Origin: Schaalia sp. JY-X169
GTDB lineage: Bacteria; Actinomycetota; Actinomycetes; Actinomycetales; Actinomycetaceae
DNA length: 64,000 bases
Assembly: GCF_014069575.1 (NCBI RefSeq)
Contig: NZ_CP059675.1
Coordinates: forward strand, 310,001 to 374,000
Direction of reading: 5' to 3'
Position numbers and translations under genes: made by a program
Shown here: piece after piece, positions 25,036 through 34,027 of the stretch
Numbering within the stretch: the first letter of the stretch is position 1
How the letters are laid out: every line of letters begins with the position of its first letter
Notes under the pieces: model-generated
Told to the model about the DNA's origin: nothing
What the model saw: the letters and a program-made list of their open reading frames with translations, nothing else
Database searches by the model: none

Positions 25036-25440
25036 CTAGGCGTCCTCTTCGTCCTCGTCACCCGTCTGGTTGGTGTCGTCGTCCTCGTCTGAAGGTGGCA
25101 TCTGAGGAGAATCGTTGGGTCTGCGAACTGGGCGGCTGCGGTGCTGACGTCGAGAGATGCGGTCCGCAAGGTCGGAAAGTGCTTCAGGATTGTCGTCGGG
25201 GCGCGAGGACCGGGGTGGGCTCGAGTCGGGAGAAGTGCCGACCCTGCGCTGTTCCGCACGGGTAACAAGCCCCACGATGATCCATGCAAGTGGCCCGATT
25301 ATCGGAATGAGCACGATGACGGCTAACCAAACCCAACGATTGACGCGGCCGGGCGTCCACGTGCGTGACCGAGATACCCAATCGGAGATTGCGTAAATCG
25401 TTATCGCGAGGGCGAGTACCACCAGCATGATGCGTGCCAT
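25036..25440 (-). CDS. Small PLDc_N-type membrane protein
   Basis: A 134-residue protein with two membrane helices (MLVVLALAITIYAISDW and VWLAVIVLIPIIGPLAWIIV). The second helix matches the PLDc_N motif found at the N terminus of cardiolipin synthases and as a stand-alone module. A long acidic, Ser/Pro/Arg-rich disordered tail follows from about residue 62. Such proteins often sit beside menaquinone genes in actinobacteria; their role is unknown. It lies 23 bases downstream of menA on the same strand. Confidence 0.75.
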   Translation of the reverse strand: MARIMLVVLALAITIYAISDWVSRSRTWTPGRVNRWVWLAVIVLIPIIGPLAWIIVGLVTRAEQRRVGTSPDSSPPRSSRPDDNPEALSDLADRISRRQHRSRPVRRPNDSPQMPPSDEDDDTNQTGDEDEEDA

Positions 25441-25463
25441 GCTTCCACTCTAAACGGTCCCGA

Positions 25464-26381
25464 CTAAATAGCAGAGCTCAGTGCCAAGCCAGCACCCACA
25501 AGAACTCCGTAGGCAAGCGCATAAAGCCCGGTATTCCGTAGGGAACCCAAGAGGGCCAGGCCCTTTGCGCCCTTGGCGATAGTCACTGCCCCGGGTAGCC
25601 CAGCAAGTAGGAGCGCCGCCGCGATGAGCCACCAGTAGGTGTTCCCGACACCGGCAAGCGCGACTGCCCCAAGTAGCAGACCACCGACGATCATCACCGT
25701 GTAGGCGACACGGGATGCCCCGTCTCCCAGCCGTACAGCCAGGGTGTTCTTGCCGACCTGGGAGTCCGTGGGGATGTCGCGAATGTTGTTGACCATAAGG
25801 AGAGCGACAGAGATCAGCCCTATCCCGCTCGCTGCGCACCACACCCACCACGGCAGGTTGGTGGTTTGAACGTAGGTTGTGCCAACGGTTGCAACCAAGC
25901 CGAAGAACACGAAGACGAATAGTTCCGACAGTCCAACTCCCATGTAGCCGTAGGGGCGGCTGCCTCCCGTGTAGAACCACGCGGCGCCGACGCTAGCAAG
26001 GCCTACGGCCACCATCCACCAGTGTCCGGACCAAGCGATCAGCGCGAGTCCTAGAACACCTGCAACACCGAAGGTGAAGAGGGCGAAGGCAAGCACTTGG
26101 CGGGCTGGAACCAACCCGCTTGCAGTGAGGCGCGTGGGACCGACCCGGTCCTGGTCTGTACCGCGAATTCCGTCTGAATAGTCATTGGCTAGGTTGACCC
26201 CAATTTGCAGGGCCAGTGCGACGCCGAGGGCGAGGAGGGATTTCCCTATTGAGAACGCACCAAGATTGAAGGCAGCACCTCCACCGACGAGGACGGGTGC
26301 GGCCGCGGCGGGGAGTGTGCGCAGTCGTGCGCCCTCGAGCCAGTCTTTTGCAGAAGCCATGGGTTTATCTAACGTCGCCAC
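25464..26381 (-). CDS. menA: 1,4-dihydroxy-2-naphthoate polyprenyltransferase
   Basis: A 305-residue UbiA-family integral membrane enzyme that attaches the polyprenyl chain to DHNA, giving demethylmenaquinone. The first Asp-rich motif is NLANDYSD (63-70), followed by DQDRVGPTRLTASGLVP. The second is in NNIRDIPTDSQVGKNTLAVR, and eight or nine membrane helices follow the usual order. The GTG at 26381 lies inside the menE end (13-base overlap) with AAGGAG very close; ATG 26360 is the alternative. Together with menE it forms a menE-menA-PLDc_N unit. The side chain would come from the polyprenyl synthase at 56.9 kb. Confidence 0.93.
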   Translation of the reverse strand: MATLDKPMASAKDWLEGARLRTLPAAAAPVLVGGGAAFNLGAFSIGKSLLALGVALALQIGVNLANDYSDGIRGTDQDRVGPTRLTASGLVPARQVLAFALFTFGVAGVLGLALIAWSGHWWMVAVGLASVGAAWFYTGGSRPYGYMGVGLSELFVFVFFGLVATVGTTYVQTTNLPWWVWCAASGIGLISVALLMVNNIRDIPTDSQVGKNTLAVRLGDGASRVAYTVMIVGGLLLGAVALAGVGNTYWWLIAAALLLAGLPGAVTIAKGAKGLALLGSLRNTGLYALAYGVLVGAGLALSSAI

Positions 26382-27565
26382 ACGTCTCCTTGGCGAATCA
26401 AATCATTGATTTGTTGCTTTGCCAACGTCCTATCCACTTTTCCGAGGGATGTGAGTGGGATCTGCTTGATGAACCCAACCGTCCTGGGGGCTGCGGCATT
26501 GCCAAGGTTACCGCGGACCGCTTCGCGCAGCTGCCGGGCGCGCATTTCCCTCTGGGGAAGGGATAACGCATCATCGTGTTCGACCAGCAGCGCGACCTGT
26601 TGCCCCCACATTGGGTCGGGCAGCGCGAGGGCGCAAACTCGGCCCATTCCCAGAGATGAAGCAGCTTCCTCTACCGCCCGTAGGTTCACTTTGACACCTC
26701 CGGATTTGATGATGTCATCGACGCGACCGGTGATTCTTAAGGTTCCGTCCTCGGCAATTTCCCCAAGGTCAGAGGTTCTGAACCAGGCTTGACCGTCCTC
26801 GTACAGCAGGGGCGCGGGTTCGTCGAAGTATCCGCTCATAAGCATGGATCCCGCAATGAGAATGATGCCGTCAGAGTCGATTTTCACCGTTGCGCACTCC
26901 AGTGGAATCCCGTCGTAAACACATCCTCCGCTAGTTTCGGTCATCCCGTACGTACGAACGACACGGGCCCGAATTTGCTTGGCACGCTCAGTTAGGGACG
27001 GGTCTATGAAGCCCCCGCCGACGAGGACGTAATCCAGGCAAGACAATGCCTGCGGTGCTTCATTGAGGCATGCAAGAAGTTGGGGGGAAACGAGGGACGT
27101 GTAGAGAGGAACAGAAGAAGGAGTGCACGCACGCGCCTCGGTGACCAACTGGGCGAAGTCCTTGGCATTGAACTTGCCCGATGGAGCAAGGATCGGAGTG
27201 TGTCCGCTGATAGCTGCTCGGACGACGGTTTGAATGCCGGCAATGTGATTGAGTGGGAGCGTTGTGATCCACTGCCCCGGACTGCCGAGGACGTTGTTCG
27301 TCGCTTCTGCTGAGGCAAGCAGAGCATCGGTGCTGAGGCAGACAAGGTGTGGGTGTTGCATTGTCGAGCCAGAAGTCGCGATGATGAGTTCGTGGGGTTG
27401 CTCACCGCCAACTTGGCGATGGGGGGTGGAGCCCTTGAGTCGGTTACGCAGCACCTCGTTGTCTTGATCCAAGACGGCCAGGGTAGTTTGTCCTGCAAAG
27501 ATGTGCTTGACAAGCGTGTTTACCGCGACGTCGCGATCAGACGTAGAGAGCAGCTGGACCATCAT
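26369..27565 (-). CDS. menE: o-Succinylbenzoate-CoA ligase
   Basis: A 398-residue ANL-family adenylating enzyme that makes OSB-CoA. Visible core motifs are the A5 region TYGMTETSGG, the A7 Asp in FRTSDLGE, the hinge GRVDDIIKSGG and the C-terminal lysine region SLGKVDRTL. The phosphate loop is atypical: TSGSTMQHPHLV replaces the usual TSGSTG-x-P-K pattern. The small size is normal for actinobacterial MenE. The start is uncertain: a GTG at 27577 and ATGs at 27565 and 27562 are possible, none with a clear ribosome site. It is divergent from the L,D-transpeptidase gene and upstream of menA. Confidence 0.9.
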   Translation of the reverse strand: MMVQLLSTSDRDVAVNTLVKHIFAGQTTLAVLDQDNEVLRNRLKGSTPHRQVGGEQPHELIIATSGSTMQHPHLVCLSTDALLASAEATNNVLGSPGQWITTLPLNHIAGIQTVVRAAISGHTPILAPSGKFNAKDFAQLVTEARACTPSSVPLYTSLVSPQLLACLNEAPQALSCLDYVLVGGGFIDPSLTERAKQIRARVVRTYGMTETSGGCVYDGIPLECATVKIDSDGIILIAGSMLMSGYFDEPAPLLYEDGQAWFRTSDLGEIAEDGTLRITGRVDDIIKSGGVKVNLRAVEEAASSLGMGRVCALALPDPMWGQQVALLVEHDDALSLPQREMRARQLREAVRGNLGNAAAPRTVGFIKQIPLTSLGKVDRTLAKQQINDLIRQGDVWRR

Positions 27566-27703
27566 AGTTAGCAACACTAATCCGAAACTGGAGATCGACG
27601 CTCATGTAGGTCCGTCCAGACGCCGTCTCAGATGATCTGCAGCACGTTCGTAATGCACATCCCATCGACTCCAAAAATGGGGGATTGCTAGGATGTAAGC
27701 GTT

Positions 27704-29143
27704 ATGAAGAAACTGTTTGATTCCAAGCAAAAAGTCGTTATTGCAGGTCTTGTTGGCTTGCTTGCCCTTCTGGTTGCAGTTTTTGCTGGAGTCACAGTCT
27801 TTTATGCTAGTCACGCACTTCCTGGAACATCCATTGCAGGTCAGTCAATTTCAGGAATGACTCGTGAGCAGGCAACTGAGGGAATCAACGCTCAGATTGC
27901 CCAGGAATCAGTGGTGCTAGAGGGAGAAGTCACTCCCGCAACGTTTGCTCTTGCGGACATAGGCATTCAAGTTGACGTTGAAAAGACGGTTGACGAAGCC
28001 TTTGCGCCGAACAGGGGTCTGATAACCCGTGTCAGCGGGCTGTTCGACTCACGTGATATCGAACCTGTCGTTACGGTTGATGAGAAGCAGCTCGAGGTGG
28101 CTGTAGGAGGGCTTGAAGGCGATTCGGTTCGGGAGGCAGCCAATGGCCAGGTCACGTTTGACGCAGACCAGCAGGTCTTTGTCGCCGGTGCGTCAGAATC
28201 TGGCTCTGAGGTTGACCTCGATGCCTTAGCCGATCAGGTGACCCGGGCCGCCAAAGCCATGAGCTTCACACCCATCGCGGTTTCTGTCGTGGAAGTGGCT
28301 CCCGAGTATGATTCTGCGGTGGTTTCTGCGGCCGCTGATCAGGCAAACCAGTGGTTGCAGACTGAGCTTGCCCTGCTGGATCGCGAAGAGATCCGCCATG
28401 ATGCAGATGTACCGACAAAGGCGTCGTGGGTAGTGTTTGAGGCTAAGGATCAGTCTCTGGCTGCCACCTTGGATCCAACCTTGGTGAAGGCCTGGGTTGA
28501 TGAGCATTCCGCGGAAACGAATGTTGCTTCGGAGCCCATGGTGCAGAATGTGAATGCTCAGGGCACAGTGCTGTCGACCGCCCGCGAGGGTGCGGACGGC
28601 TATGTAGCGAACAACGGGCAAGCACTGGCAGACGCAATAGTGCAAACGATGGGATCCACAGAGCCTTTCGTAGGAGTCATTGAGTATGTGGTCGAGCCGC
28701 GTGCTACCGAACAGCGACTCATCGCCCCGGGTGCTGAAAATCTGGCGTACCAGGCCGCTCCGGGAGAGAAGTGGATTGATATCAACCTCTCCGCGCACAC
28801 AGTTACGGCTTATGAGGGTGCTACTCCCGTCCTCTCTTCTCCCATGGTTTCCGGAGCTCCAGCAACGCCGACGGTCACTGGCGAGTACAGTGTGTGGGCA
28901 AAAGTTCCCACGCAGACGATGCGCGGTAACAATGCCGACGGCACGAAGTATGAAACCGAGAATGTCCCGTGGATCCTCTATTTCCACGGAGGATATGCGA
29001 CCCATGGCGCATACTGGCGTTCGAGCTTTGGGTATGATGCGGGCTCGGCCGGTTCACACGGATGCGTGAACATGCCGGTTTCAAGCGCGCGGGATCTCTA
29101 CAACTGGGCCAACGTGGGCACCAAGGTAATTAGCCGCTACTAG
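27704..29143 (+). CDS. L,D-transpeptidase (YkuD) with PG-binding domains
   Basis: A 479-residue cell-wall enzyme anchored by an N-terminal helix (VVIAGLVGLLALLVAVFAGV). The middle part contains repeats of the PG_binding_4/VanW-associated type (GMTREQATEGINAQIAQE and later), and residues about 350-479 are the YkuD domain. The active site is at the very end: HGGYATHGAYWR then SHGCVNM with Cys454 and His452. It forms 3-3 cross-links or attaches proteins to peptidoglycan outside the membrane. A weak AGGA element precedes the ATG. It converges on menB with a three-base gap. Confidence 0.9.
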   Translation: MKKLFDSKQKVVIAGLVGLLALLVAVFAGVTVFYASHALPGTSIAGQSISGMTREQATEGINAQIAQESVVLEGEVTPATFALADIGIQVDVEKTVDEAFAPNRGLITRVSGLFDSRDIEPVVTVDEKQLEVAVGGLEGDSVREAANGQVTFDADQQVFVAGASESGSEVDLDALADQVTRAAKAMSFTPIAVSVVEVAPEYDSAVVSAAADQANQWLQTELALLDREEIRHDADVPTKASWVVFEAKDQSLAATLDPTLVKAWVDEHSAETNVASEPMVQNVNAQGTVLSTAREGADGYVANNGQALADAIVQTMGSTEPFVGVIEYVVEPRATEQRLIAPGAENLAYQAAPGEKWIDINLSAHTVTAYEGATPVLSSPMVSGAPATPTVTGEYSVWAKVPTQTMRGNNADGTKYETENVPWILYFHGGYATHGAYWRSSFGYDAGSAGSHGCVNMPVSSARDLYNWANVGTKVISRY

Positions 29144-29146
29144 TCT

Positions 29147-30154
29147 CTAGAAGTAGTAGGGGAATGCTGACCAGTTAGGTTCTCGACGCTCCAAGAAGGA
29201 ATCACGTCCCTCACGAGCCTCATCCGTCATGTAGGCCAACCGGGTCGCTTCGCCAGCAAAAAGCTGTTGCCCAGCCAGGCCGTCATCGGCCAGGTTGAAT
29301 GCGTACTTCAGCATCCGCAGAGCCTGCGGTGACTTACCCGCCACCAGGCGGGCGTACTCGATTGCGGTTTCCTCAAGGACATCATGGTCGACGGCTTCGT
29401 TGATCGCACCCCATCGTTCCGCCTGCTCAGCTGAGTAGGTTCGCGCCAGGAAGAAGATCTCACGTGCCCTGCGGTCGCCCACCTGACGCGCCAAGAGTGT
29501 AGACCCATAGCCCGCATCAAAGGACCCCACGTCTGCGTCGGTCTGCTTGAACCGGGCGTGTTGACGTGAAGCCACTGCCAGGTCACAAACCACCCCTAAC
29601 GAGTGTCCTCCTCCCGCAGCCCATCCATTGATTGCTGCAATTACAACTTTTGGCATCGTGCGAATCTGTCGCTGAACCTCAAGGATGTGCAGCCGCCCCG
29701 CACGGGCTCTCTCCACTGCCCCCAAATCACCATCCGAAGGTTGGGAGGGTGATTTGGCGGTTTCCGAAATGTCACTCTTCCCAGGGACCTGGACCGAGTA
29801 CTTGTACCCGTCACGTCCTCGGACCCTTTGATCTCCGCCGGATGAGAATGCGTATCCCCCGTCTTTGGGGCTCGGTCCATTACCTGTCAGGATCACCGCG
29901 GCAATACTTGCGTCAGTTCGGGCGTCCTCAAACGCAACCAGCAGTTCATCGACTGTTTGGGGACGGAAGGCGTTCCGCACCTCTGGTCGATCGAATGCGA
30001 TGCGTACCCACGGCAGACTAGCGCCGGCCGACGCCCCATCACTCTCACCTCTCGAGATGCCGCGGTGATAGGTGATGTCGCCAAAAGAGAAGCCCTGAAC
30101 AGGGCGCCAACGCGAGGGATCGAAAGTGTCTGAAACTGATTCTAAGGAGCTCAC
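29147..30154 (-). CDS. menB: 1,4-dihydroxy-2-naphthoyl-CoA synthase
   Basis: A 335-residue crotonase-fold enzyme that closes the naphthoate ring from OSB-CoA. Conserved features are AFSSGGDQRVRGRDGY, INGWAAGGGHSLGVVCDLA, GSFDAGYGSTLLARQVG and the C terminus FLERREPNWSAFPYYF, typical of MenB. A polar insert around residues 125-160 is slightly long. The frame is open to 30457, but the GTG at 30154 gives a normal N terminus (SDTFDPSRWRPV). No ribosome site is evident. It is only 30 bases from the divergent argF start. Confidence 0.92.
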   Translation of the reverse strand: MSSLESVSDTFDPSRWRPVQGFSFGDITYHRGISRGESDGASAGASLPWVRIAFDRPEVRNAFRPQTVDELLVAFEDARTDASIAAVILTGNGPSPKDGGYAFSSGGDQRVRGRDGYKYSVQVPGKSDISETAKSPSQPSDGDLGAVERARAGRLHILEVQRQIRTMPKVVIAAINGWAAGGGHSLGVVCDLAVASRQHARFKQTDADVGSFDAGYGSTLLARQVGDRRAREIFFLARTYSAEQAERWGAINEAVDHDVLEETAIEYARLVAGKSPQALRMLKYAFNLADDGLAGQQLFAGEATRLAYMTDEAREGRDSFLERREPNWSAFPYYF

Positions 30155-30184
30155 GTAAACAACGATAACCCGTAGGATGACGTC

Positions 30185-31198
30185 ATGACTGACATCGCTG
30201 AATACCTCAAGCCGGGTTCCCACCTCCTCAAAGAGGATGATGAGACACCGCGTGACTGGCACCGACTCATCGAGCTTGCCGCAATCTTGAAGAAGCAGAA
30301 GAAGTCCGGAACTGAGGTCCACTATCTTCGGGGACGCAATATTGTCCTGGTGTTTGCCAAAACTTCGACGAGGACGAGGTGCGCGTTCGAGGTGGCCGCG
30401 GCAGATCAGGGTGCTTCCACAACCTACCTTGATCCCCAGGGCTCCCAGATGGGCCACAAGGAATCGATCTCAGACACCGCTCACGTCCTCGGTCGCTTCT
30501 TTGATGCCATAGAGTTTCGTGGCGACGATCAAAGCCAGGTTGACATCCTGGCGGCAGACTCCGGAGTTCCGGTTTGGAACGGCCTAACAGCCCAGTGGCA
30601 TCCAACCCAGATGTTGGCTGACTCCCTGACAATGGCAGAGCATTCCGGAGGGAAGCCGTTCTCTGAGATCACGTACTCCTATGTTGGGGACGCGCGCTAC
30701 AACATGGGCCGCTCCCTCCTCATTAATGGCGCTCTCCTAGGTTGTGACGTGCGTATTGTCGCGCCCCGTGAGCTGTGGCCGGACCAGGAAGTTATTGAGC
30801 GTGGCAACGAAATCGCAGTTGCCACAGGTGCGAGCATTACCGTGACAGATGACATCAGATTGGTTGCGGGATCAGACTTTGTCCACACCGACATCTGGGT
30901 TTCGATGGGGGAGCCCAAAGAGGTTTGGGCTGAACGAATAGAGCTGCTGAGGCCCTACCGTGTTGATGAGGCCCTTATGGAACTTGCCGGCCCAAATGCG
31001 AAGTTCATGCATTGTTTGCCTGCCTTCCATGACCTCAACACGACCGTGGGCAGACAGGTCTTTGAGGAGTTTGGCTTGAACGGTATCGAAGTCACTGACC
31101 AAGTCTTCTCGGGGCCGCGATCAGTCGTCTTTGACCAGGCGGAGAATCGGCTTCACACCATCAAAGCAGTCATGGTCCGGTCACTGGGTTCGTTGTAA
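30185..31198 (+). CDS. argF: Ornithine carbamoyltransferase
   Basis: A 337-residue enzyme making citrulline from ornithine and carbamoyl phosphate. The carbamoyl-phosphate loop is STRTR (61-65), followed by HPTQ (139-142), and the ornithine site HCLP (276-279) is intact. The sequence ([15 protein letters not shown]-like text, [14 protein letters not shown]) resembles the enterobacterial ArgF/ArcB type. No other arg or arc gene is adjacent, so a biosynthetic (argF) or catabolic (arcB) role cannot be decided. AGGA lies seven bases before the ATG. The divergent menB start is 30 bases away, so at least one promoter must lie in coding DNA. Confidence 0.92.
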   Translation: MTDIAEYLKPGSHLLKEDDETPRDWHRLIELAAILKKQKKSGTEVHYLRGRNIVLVFAKTSTRTRCAFEVAAADQGASTTYLDPQGSQMGHKESISDTAHVLGRFFDAIEFRGDDQSQVDILAADSGVPVWNGLTAQWHPTQMLADSLTMAEHSGGKPFSEITYSYVGDARYNMGRSLLINGALLGCDVRIVAPRELWPDQEVIERGNEIAVATGASITVTDDIRLVAGSDFVHTDIWVSMGEPKEVWAERIELLRPYRVDEALMELAGPNAKFMHCLPAFHDLNTTVGRQVFEEFGLNGIEVTDQVFSGPRSVVFDQAENRLHTIKAVMVRSLGSL

Positions 31199-31253
31199 GC
31201 TGGGCTAGCCCTGACAGGGGCGCAGAAGATAACTTCAGCAACGGGGGGCGCTG

Positions 31254-32591
31254 GTGCAAGACTGGTTTGGACGTCCTCCGTCGCGCTCACATGCCAAGTC
31301 GGCCTCGGCCATGAAAGCAACTGAACCCCTAGGTGTTATGCCCCAGCACGCTATCGGGCGAGGGCGATATAGGCGGGCAACCAGTCATAAGGTTCCCCCC
31401 ACACTTGTTGCGGGCGCTGTTGCCTCCACGTTGGTGATTGTCGGCGCCGCATGGGGAGTCGGTACGTATGGTCAATCTGACCCCACGCAGAACCTCGCTA
31501 CCAGCTCATCTCAGACAGTTGTCGTGACGTTTGCACCTCAGATACAAGAGGCCGCGGTCATTTCCGCGGCGCAGTCAACCTGCGATTCCCTCAACATTGA
31601 TGCAATTGCGACAGCTCCCGAGGGCCCCTCCAGTGAGGAAGCAGTGCAGGCGTTCCAAGCCTTGCAAAGCGCTGTTGAATCAGCCGAGGAGGCGACCGGA
31701 ACGGCTCTCGTCCTCGAGGGTGTTCCGGATGAACTCGTGGACTCCTACAGGTCAACGTCGGCGCCAATTCGGCAACTCTTCACGGCCGCAACCAGCATCA
31801 AGACTGTGCCCTCCGCCGATGTTGTTGAAGACACGGAGAGCTCAAGGATTGTTGCCCCGGTGAAGACCGCCGCGGTTGATGAGGTGGCAACGGCAGCGCA
31901 GCAGTTGGCGACTGCATTGGCTTCACTTCCCGTGATGGACAGGGCAGTCGTCCTGGGCCCTGACAGCATTGATTCCACCTCACTCACTGACGAGGAGTTG
32001 GATGCACTAATCGCAGGCGGTTTTGGAAGTTCATTCCAGATTGAGAAAGAGCGACGCTTTGCAGCATCCCTTCCGGATCTCTCCCAGGCTGAGAATGGCT
32101 ACATTGACGAGTCACTTCTCTGCCCGATTCCTTGGGCGCCGTACTACCGCTTGCTTTGCGCGACGGTCCCGAACCTTGAGCGTTTGAACGTGGCTTTCAA
32201 GGCGGAGTTTGGCCATGACTTGGCCATCCAGAGTGGGTATCGCACGTACGCCGACCAGGTCTGGGCCCACGAGAATGCGCCTGAAATGACGACGTTGCCA
32301 GGGACTTCAAACCACAGCTGGGGGGTAGCCGTCGACTTCGACATTGACCTCTACACCTCATACGACAATCCTGAGGTGGTCTGGCTGATCGAAAATGGCC
32401 CCGCTTACGGATGGCGAAACCCAACACATGAGGCTTTTGGGACGTTGCGGCCTGAACCTTGGCACTTTGAGTTTGGGACGCAGTACCCCACTCTGCCGGA
32501 TAACGGGTTCTACGGGCCAACTCCGGAAGTCGAGTACGTTTTCAATCTGCCAGAAGGATGGCGGACCAAGACAATCTACACGGCTGACTAA
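31254..32591 (+). CDS. M15 (VanY-type) D,D-carboxypeptidase, membrane-anchored
   Basis: A 445-residue protein with a basic N terminus, one membrane helix (about 47-70, VAGAVASTLVIVGAAWGVG), an Ala/Thr/Ser-rich helical stalk (about 85-250) and a C-terminal M15 domain. The substrate Arg lies in SGYR and the zinc ligands are His354 and Asp361 (HSWGVAVDFD) and His404 (PWHFEF). It should trim terminal D-Ala from peptidoglycan stems. The GTG at 31254 has a G-rich site upstream; internal ATGs are possible. It ends four bases inside the convergent small membrane gene. Confidence 0.85.
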   Translation: MQDWFGRPPSRSHAKSASAMKATEPLGVMPQHAIGRGRYRRATSHKVPPTLVAGAVASTLVIVGAAWGVGTYGQSDPTQNLATSSSQTVVVTFAPQIQEAAVISAAQSTCDSLNIDAIATAPEGPSSEEAVQAFQALQSAVESAEEATGTALVLEGVPDELVDSYRSTSAPIRQLFTAATSIKTVPSADVVEDTESSRIVAPVKTAAVDEVATAAQQLATALASLPVMDRAVVLGPDSIDSTSLTDEELDALIAGGFGSSFQIEKERRFAASLPDLSQAENGYIDESLLCPIPWAPYYRLLCATVPNLERLNVAFKAEFGHDLAIQSGYRTYADQVWAHENAPEMTTLPGTSNHSWGVAVDFDIDLYTSYDNPEVVWLIENGPAYGWRNPTHEAFGTLRPEPWHFEFGTQYPTLPDNGFYGPTPEVEYVFNLPEGWRTKTIYTAD

Positions 32592-32923
32592 CGGTCTGAC
32601 TTTGGCTTGGCCCAACTCGGAGCCGGGCCCGAACCAAACCCCAGGATTGCCAGGTACGCGCCAAACCCGATGATGGCGACACATGGGATCGCGAGGAGGA
32701 CGCCGAGGACGTTTCCCAGGGCGCCACCAATTCCTGGAAGTATCAGGCCCAGGAGTCCTGCCCCCAGAAGAAACAGTGAGACGCCGGGTAGAGCGAGGAG
32801 AATAAAGCGTTCGTCTGCTAAACCCTTCGAGTTGCGCAGCGATCGGGCTCGGGCCGTGTCTCTGCGCAGCGCCAGAGATCCCGCAAGGCCAAGTACACCT
32901 GCCAGAAGAGCAATGAGAATCAT
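32588..32923 (-). CDS. Small membrane protein, unknown
   Basis: A 111-residue protein with about three membrane segments: ILIALLAGVLGLAGSLAL at the start, FILLALPGVSLFLLGAGLLG in the middle, and VLLAIPCVAIIGFGAYLAIL near the end. I recognise no family. The ATG at 32923 has no Shine-Dalgarno sequence and follows TATAGT by six bases on the minus strand, so the transcript may be leaderless. It shares its promoter region with the divergent menC. Confidence 0.65.
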   Translation of the reverse strand: MILIALLAGVLGLAGSLALRRDTARARSLRNSKGLADERFILLALPGVSLFLLGAGLLGLILPGIGGALGNVLGVLLAIPCVAIIGFGAYLAILGFGSGPAPSWAKPKSDR

Positions 32924-32929
32924 GAGCTC

Positions 32930-32939
32930 ACTATATAGA
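32930..32939. promoter_or_regulatory. Shared palindromic -10 element for divergent, apparently leaderless genes
   Basis: CTATATAG at 32931-32938 is its own reverse complement. On the plus strand TATATA/TATAGA lies five to seven bases before the menC GTG at 32945. On the minus strand TATAGT lies six bases before the ATG at 32923. Neither gene has a ribosome site. No good -35 hexamer is visible on either side, which limits confidence. Confidence 0.45.
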
Positions 32940-32944
32940 CTTCG

Positions 32945-34027
32945 GTGGTGACAACTTACCCACGTCCCGGTCTTTCCGCTCTACCCTTGACTGGGCTCAA
33001 TGATGACGCCCGGGCGACACTGGGGGAAATTGACGAGGTCGTCGTATTCACTCTGCCCATGAACATTCGCTTCCGCGGCATCACAAGCCGTGAAGGCATC
33101 CTCTTGCGAGGCCCTGCCGGGTGGGGTGAGTTTGCGCCCTTTTGGGACTACGGTGCCGCGGAGTCATCCCGGTGGCTCGCAAGCGGCATCACATCCGCGA
33201 CCGTTCCCACCCCGCTTGCGGTTCGCGCGACCGTCCCCGTCAATGTGACCATTCCGGCCTGCGGCGTCAAAGAAGCACTCCAACGAGTTGAGAAGCAGCG
33301 TGGGTGTCGCACAGCCAAGGTGAAAGTTGCCGAGCGTGGCCAATTGGTGGCGGAGGACGTAGCGCGGGTGGAGGCTGTTGCGAATGCCCTCTACGAAAAC
33401 CATGGGACAGAAGCACGGATCAGAGTCGATGCCAACGCGGGCTGGAGTGTTCCTGATGCCGTGGAAATGCTTGACGCTCTCAACCGGGCGGCTCGAGTGC
33501 TGGGTGGCTTGGAATACGCTGAACAACCCGTTGGCTCAACCGAGGATTTGGCGGAACTCAAAAGCCACACAAGGGTACCCCTGGCAGCAGACGAGTCGAT
33601 ACGGCGCTCAGATGATCCGCAAGCGGTACGCGACATGAGTGCAGCAGACATTGCGGTGCTGAAGGTTGCCCCTCTGGGCGGAATCGCGGAGGCGCGTAGG
33701 CTCGGCTCAGCGATCGGGCTTCCGACTGTTGTCTCGTCTGCCCTTGACAGCTCAGTTGGAATCGCCGCTGGGGTGGCGCTTGCTGCCTCGTTACCGAACC
33801 TTCAGCATGCCTGCGGCCTGAACACGGCCACCATGTTTGTCGGTGATGTGCTTGCCGAGCCCCTTGTTGCGGTAGATGGACAGATTGATGTGGAGCAGGC
33901 GAAAGTGGCGACGCTCTCCGCACTGAACCCCCATGCGGATGAGGTTGAGAGTTCAGTGAAGCAGCTTTGGCACGAGCGCCTGGAGAGGGTTGCTAGTGTC
34001 CTGCGAAAAGGGGAGGAGCAGAGGTGA
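32945..34027 (+). CDS. menC: o-Succinylbenzoate synthase
   Basis: A 360-residue enolase-superfamily enzyme that dehydrates SHCHC to o-succinylbenzoate. Catalytic and metal residues are visible: Lys125 and Lys127 in AKVKVAE, Asp162 in RVDANAGW, Glu193 in YAEQP, Asp216 in AADES and Lys240 in AVLKVAPLGG. The N-terminal capping domain begins about residue 30 (EVVVFTLPMNIRFRGITSRE). The GTG at 32945 seems to be used without a leader; the next codon is also GTG. menD follows with a four-base overlap, so they are coupled. Confidence 0.92.
   Translation: MVTTYPRPGLSALPLTGLNDDARATLGEIDEVVVFTLPMNIRFRGITSREGILLRGPAGWGEFAPFWDYGAAESSRWLASGITSATVPTPLAVRATVPVNVTIPACGVKEALQRVEKQRGCRTAKVKVAERGQLVAEDVARVEAVANALYENHGTEARIRVDANAGWSVPDAVEMLDALNRAARVLGGLEYAEQPVGSTEDLAELKSHTRVPLAADESIRRSDDPQAVRDMSAADIAVLKVAPLGGIAEARRLGSAIGLPTVVSSALDSSVGIAAGVALAASLPNLQHACGLNTATMFVGDVLAEPLVAVDGQIDVEQAKVATLSALNPHADEVESSVKQLWHERLERVASVLRKGEEQR

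Noticed and set aside
29147-30457. menB starting at 30457 (436 codons)
   Set aside because: This would overlap most of the first 270 bases of argF antisense and add 101 residues absent from MenB proteins.
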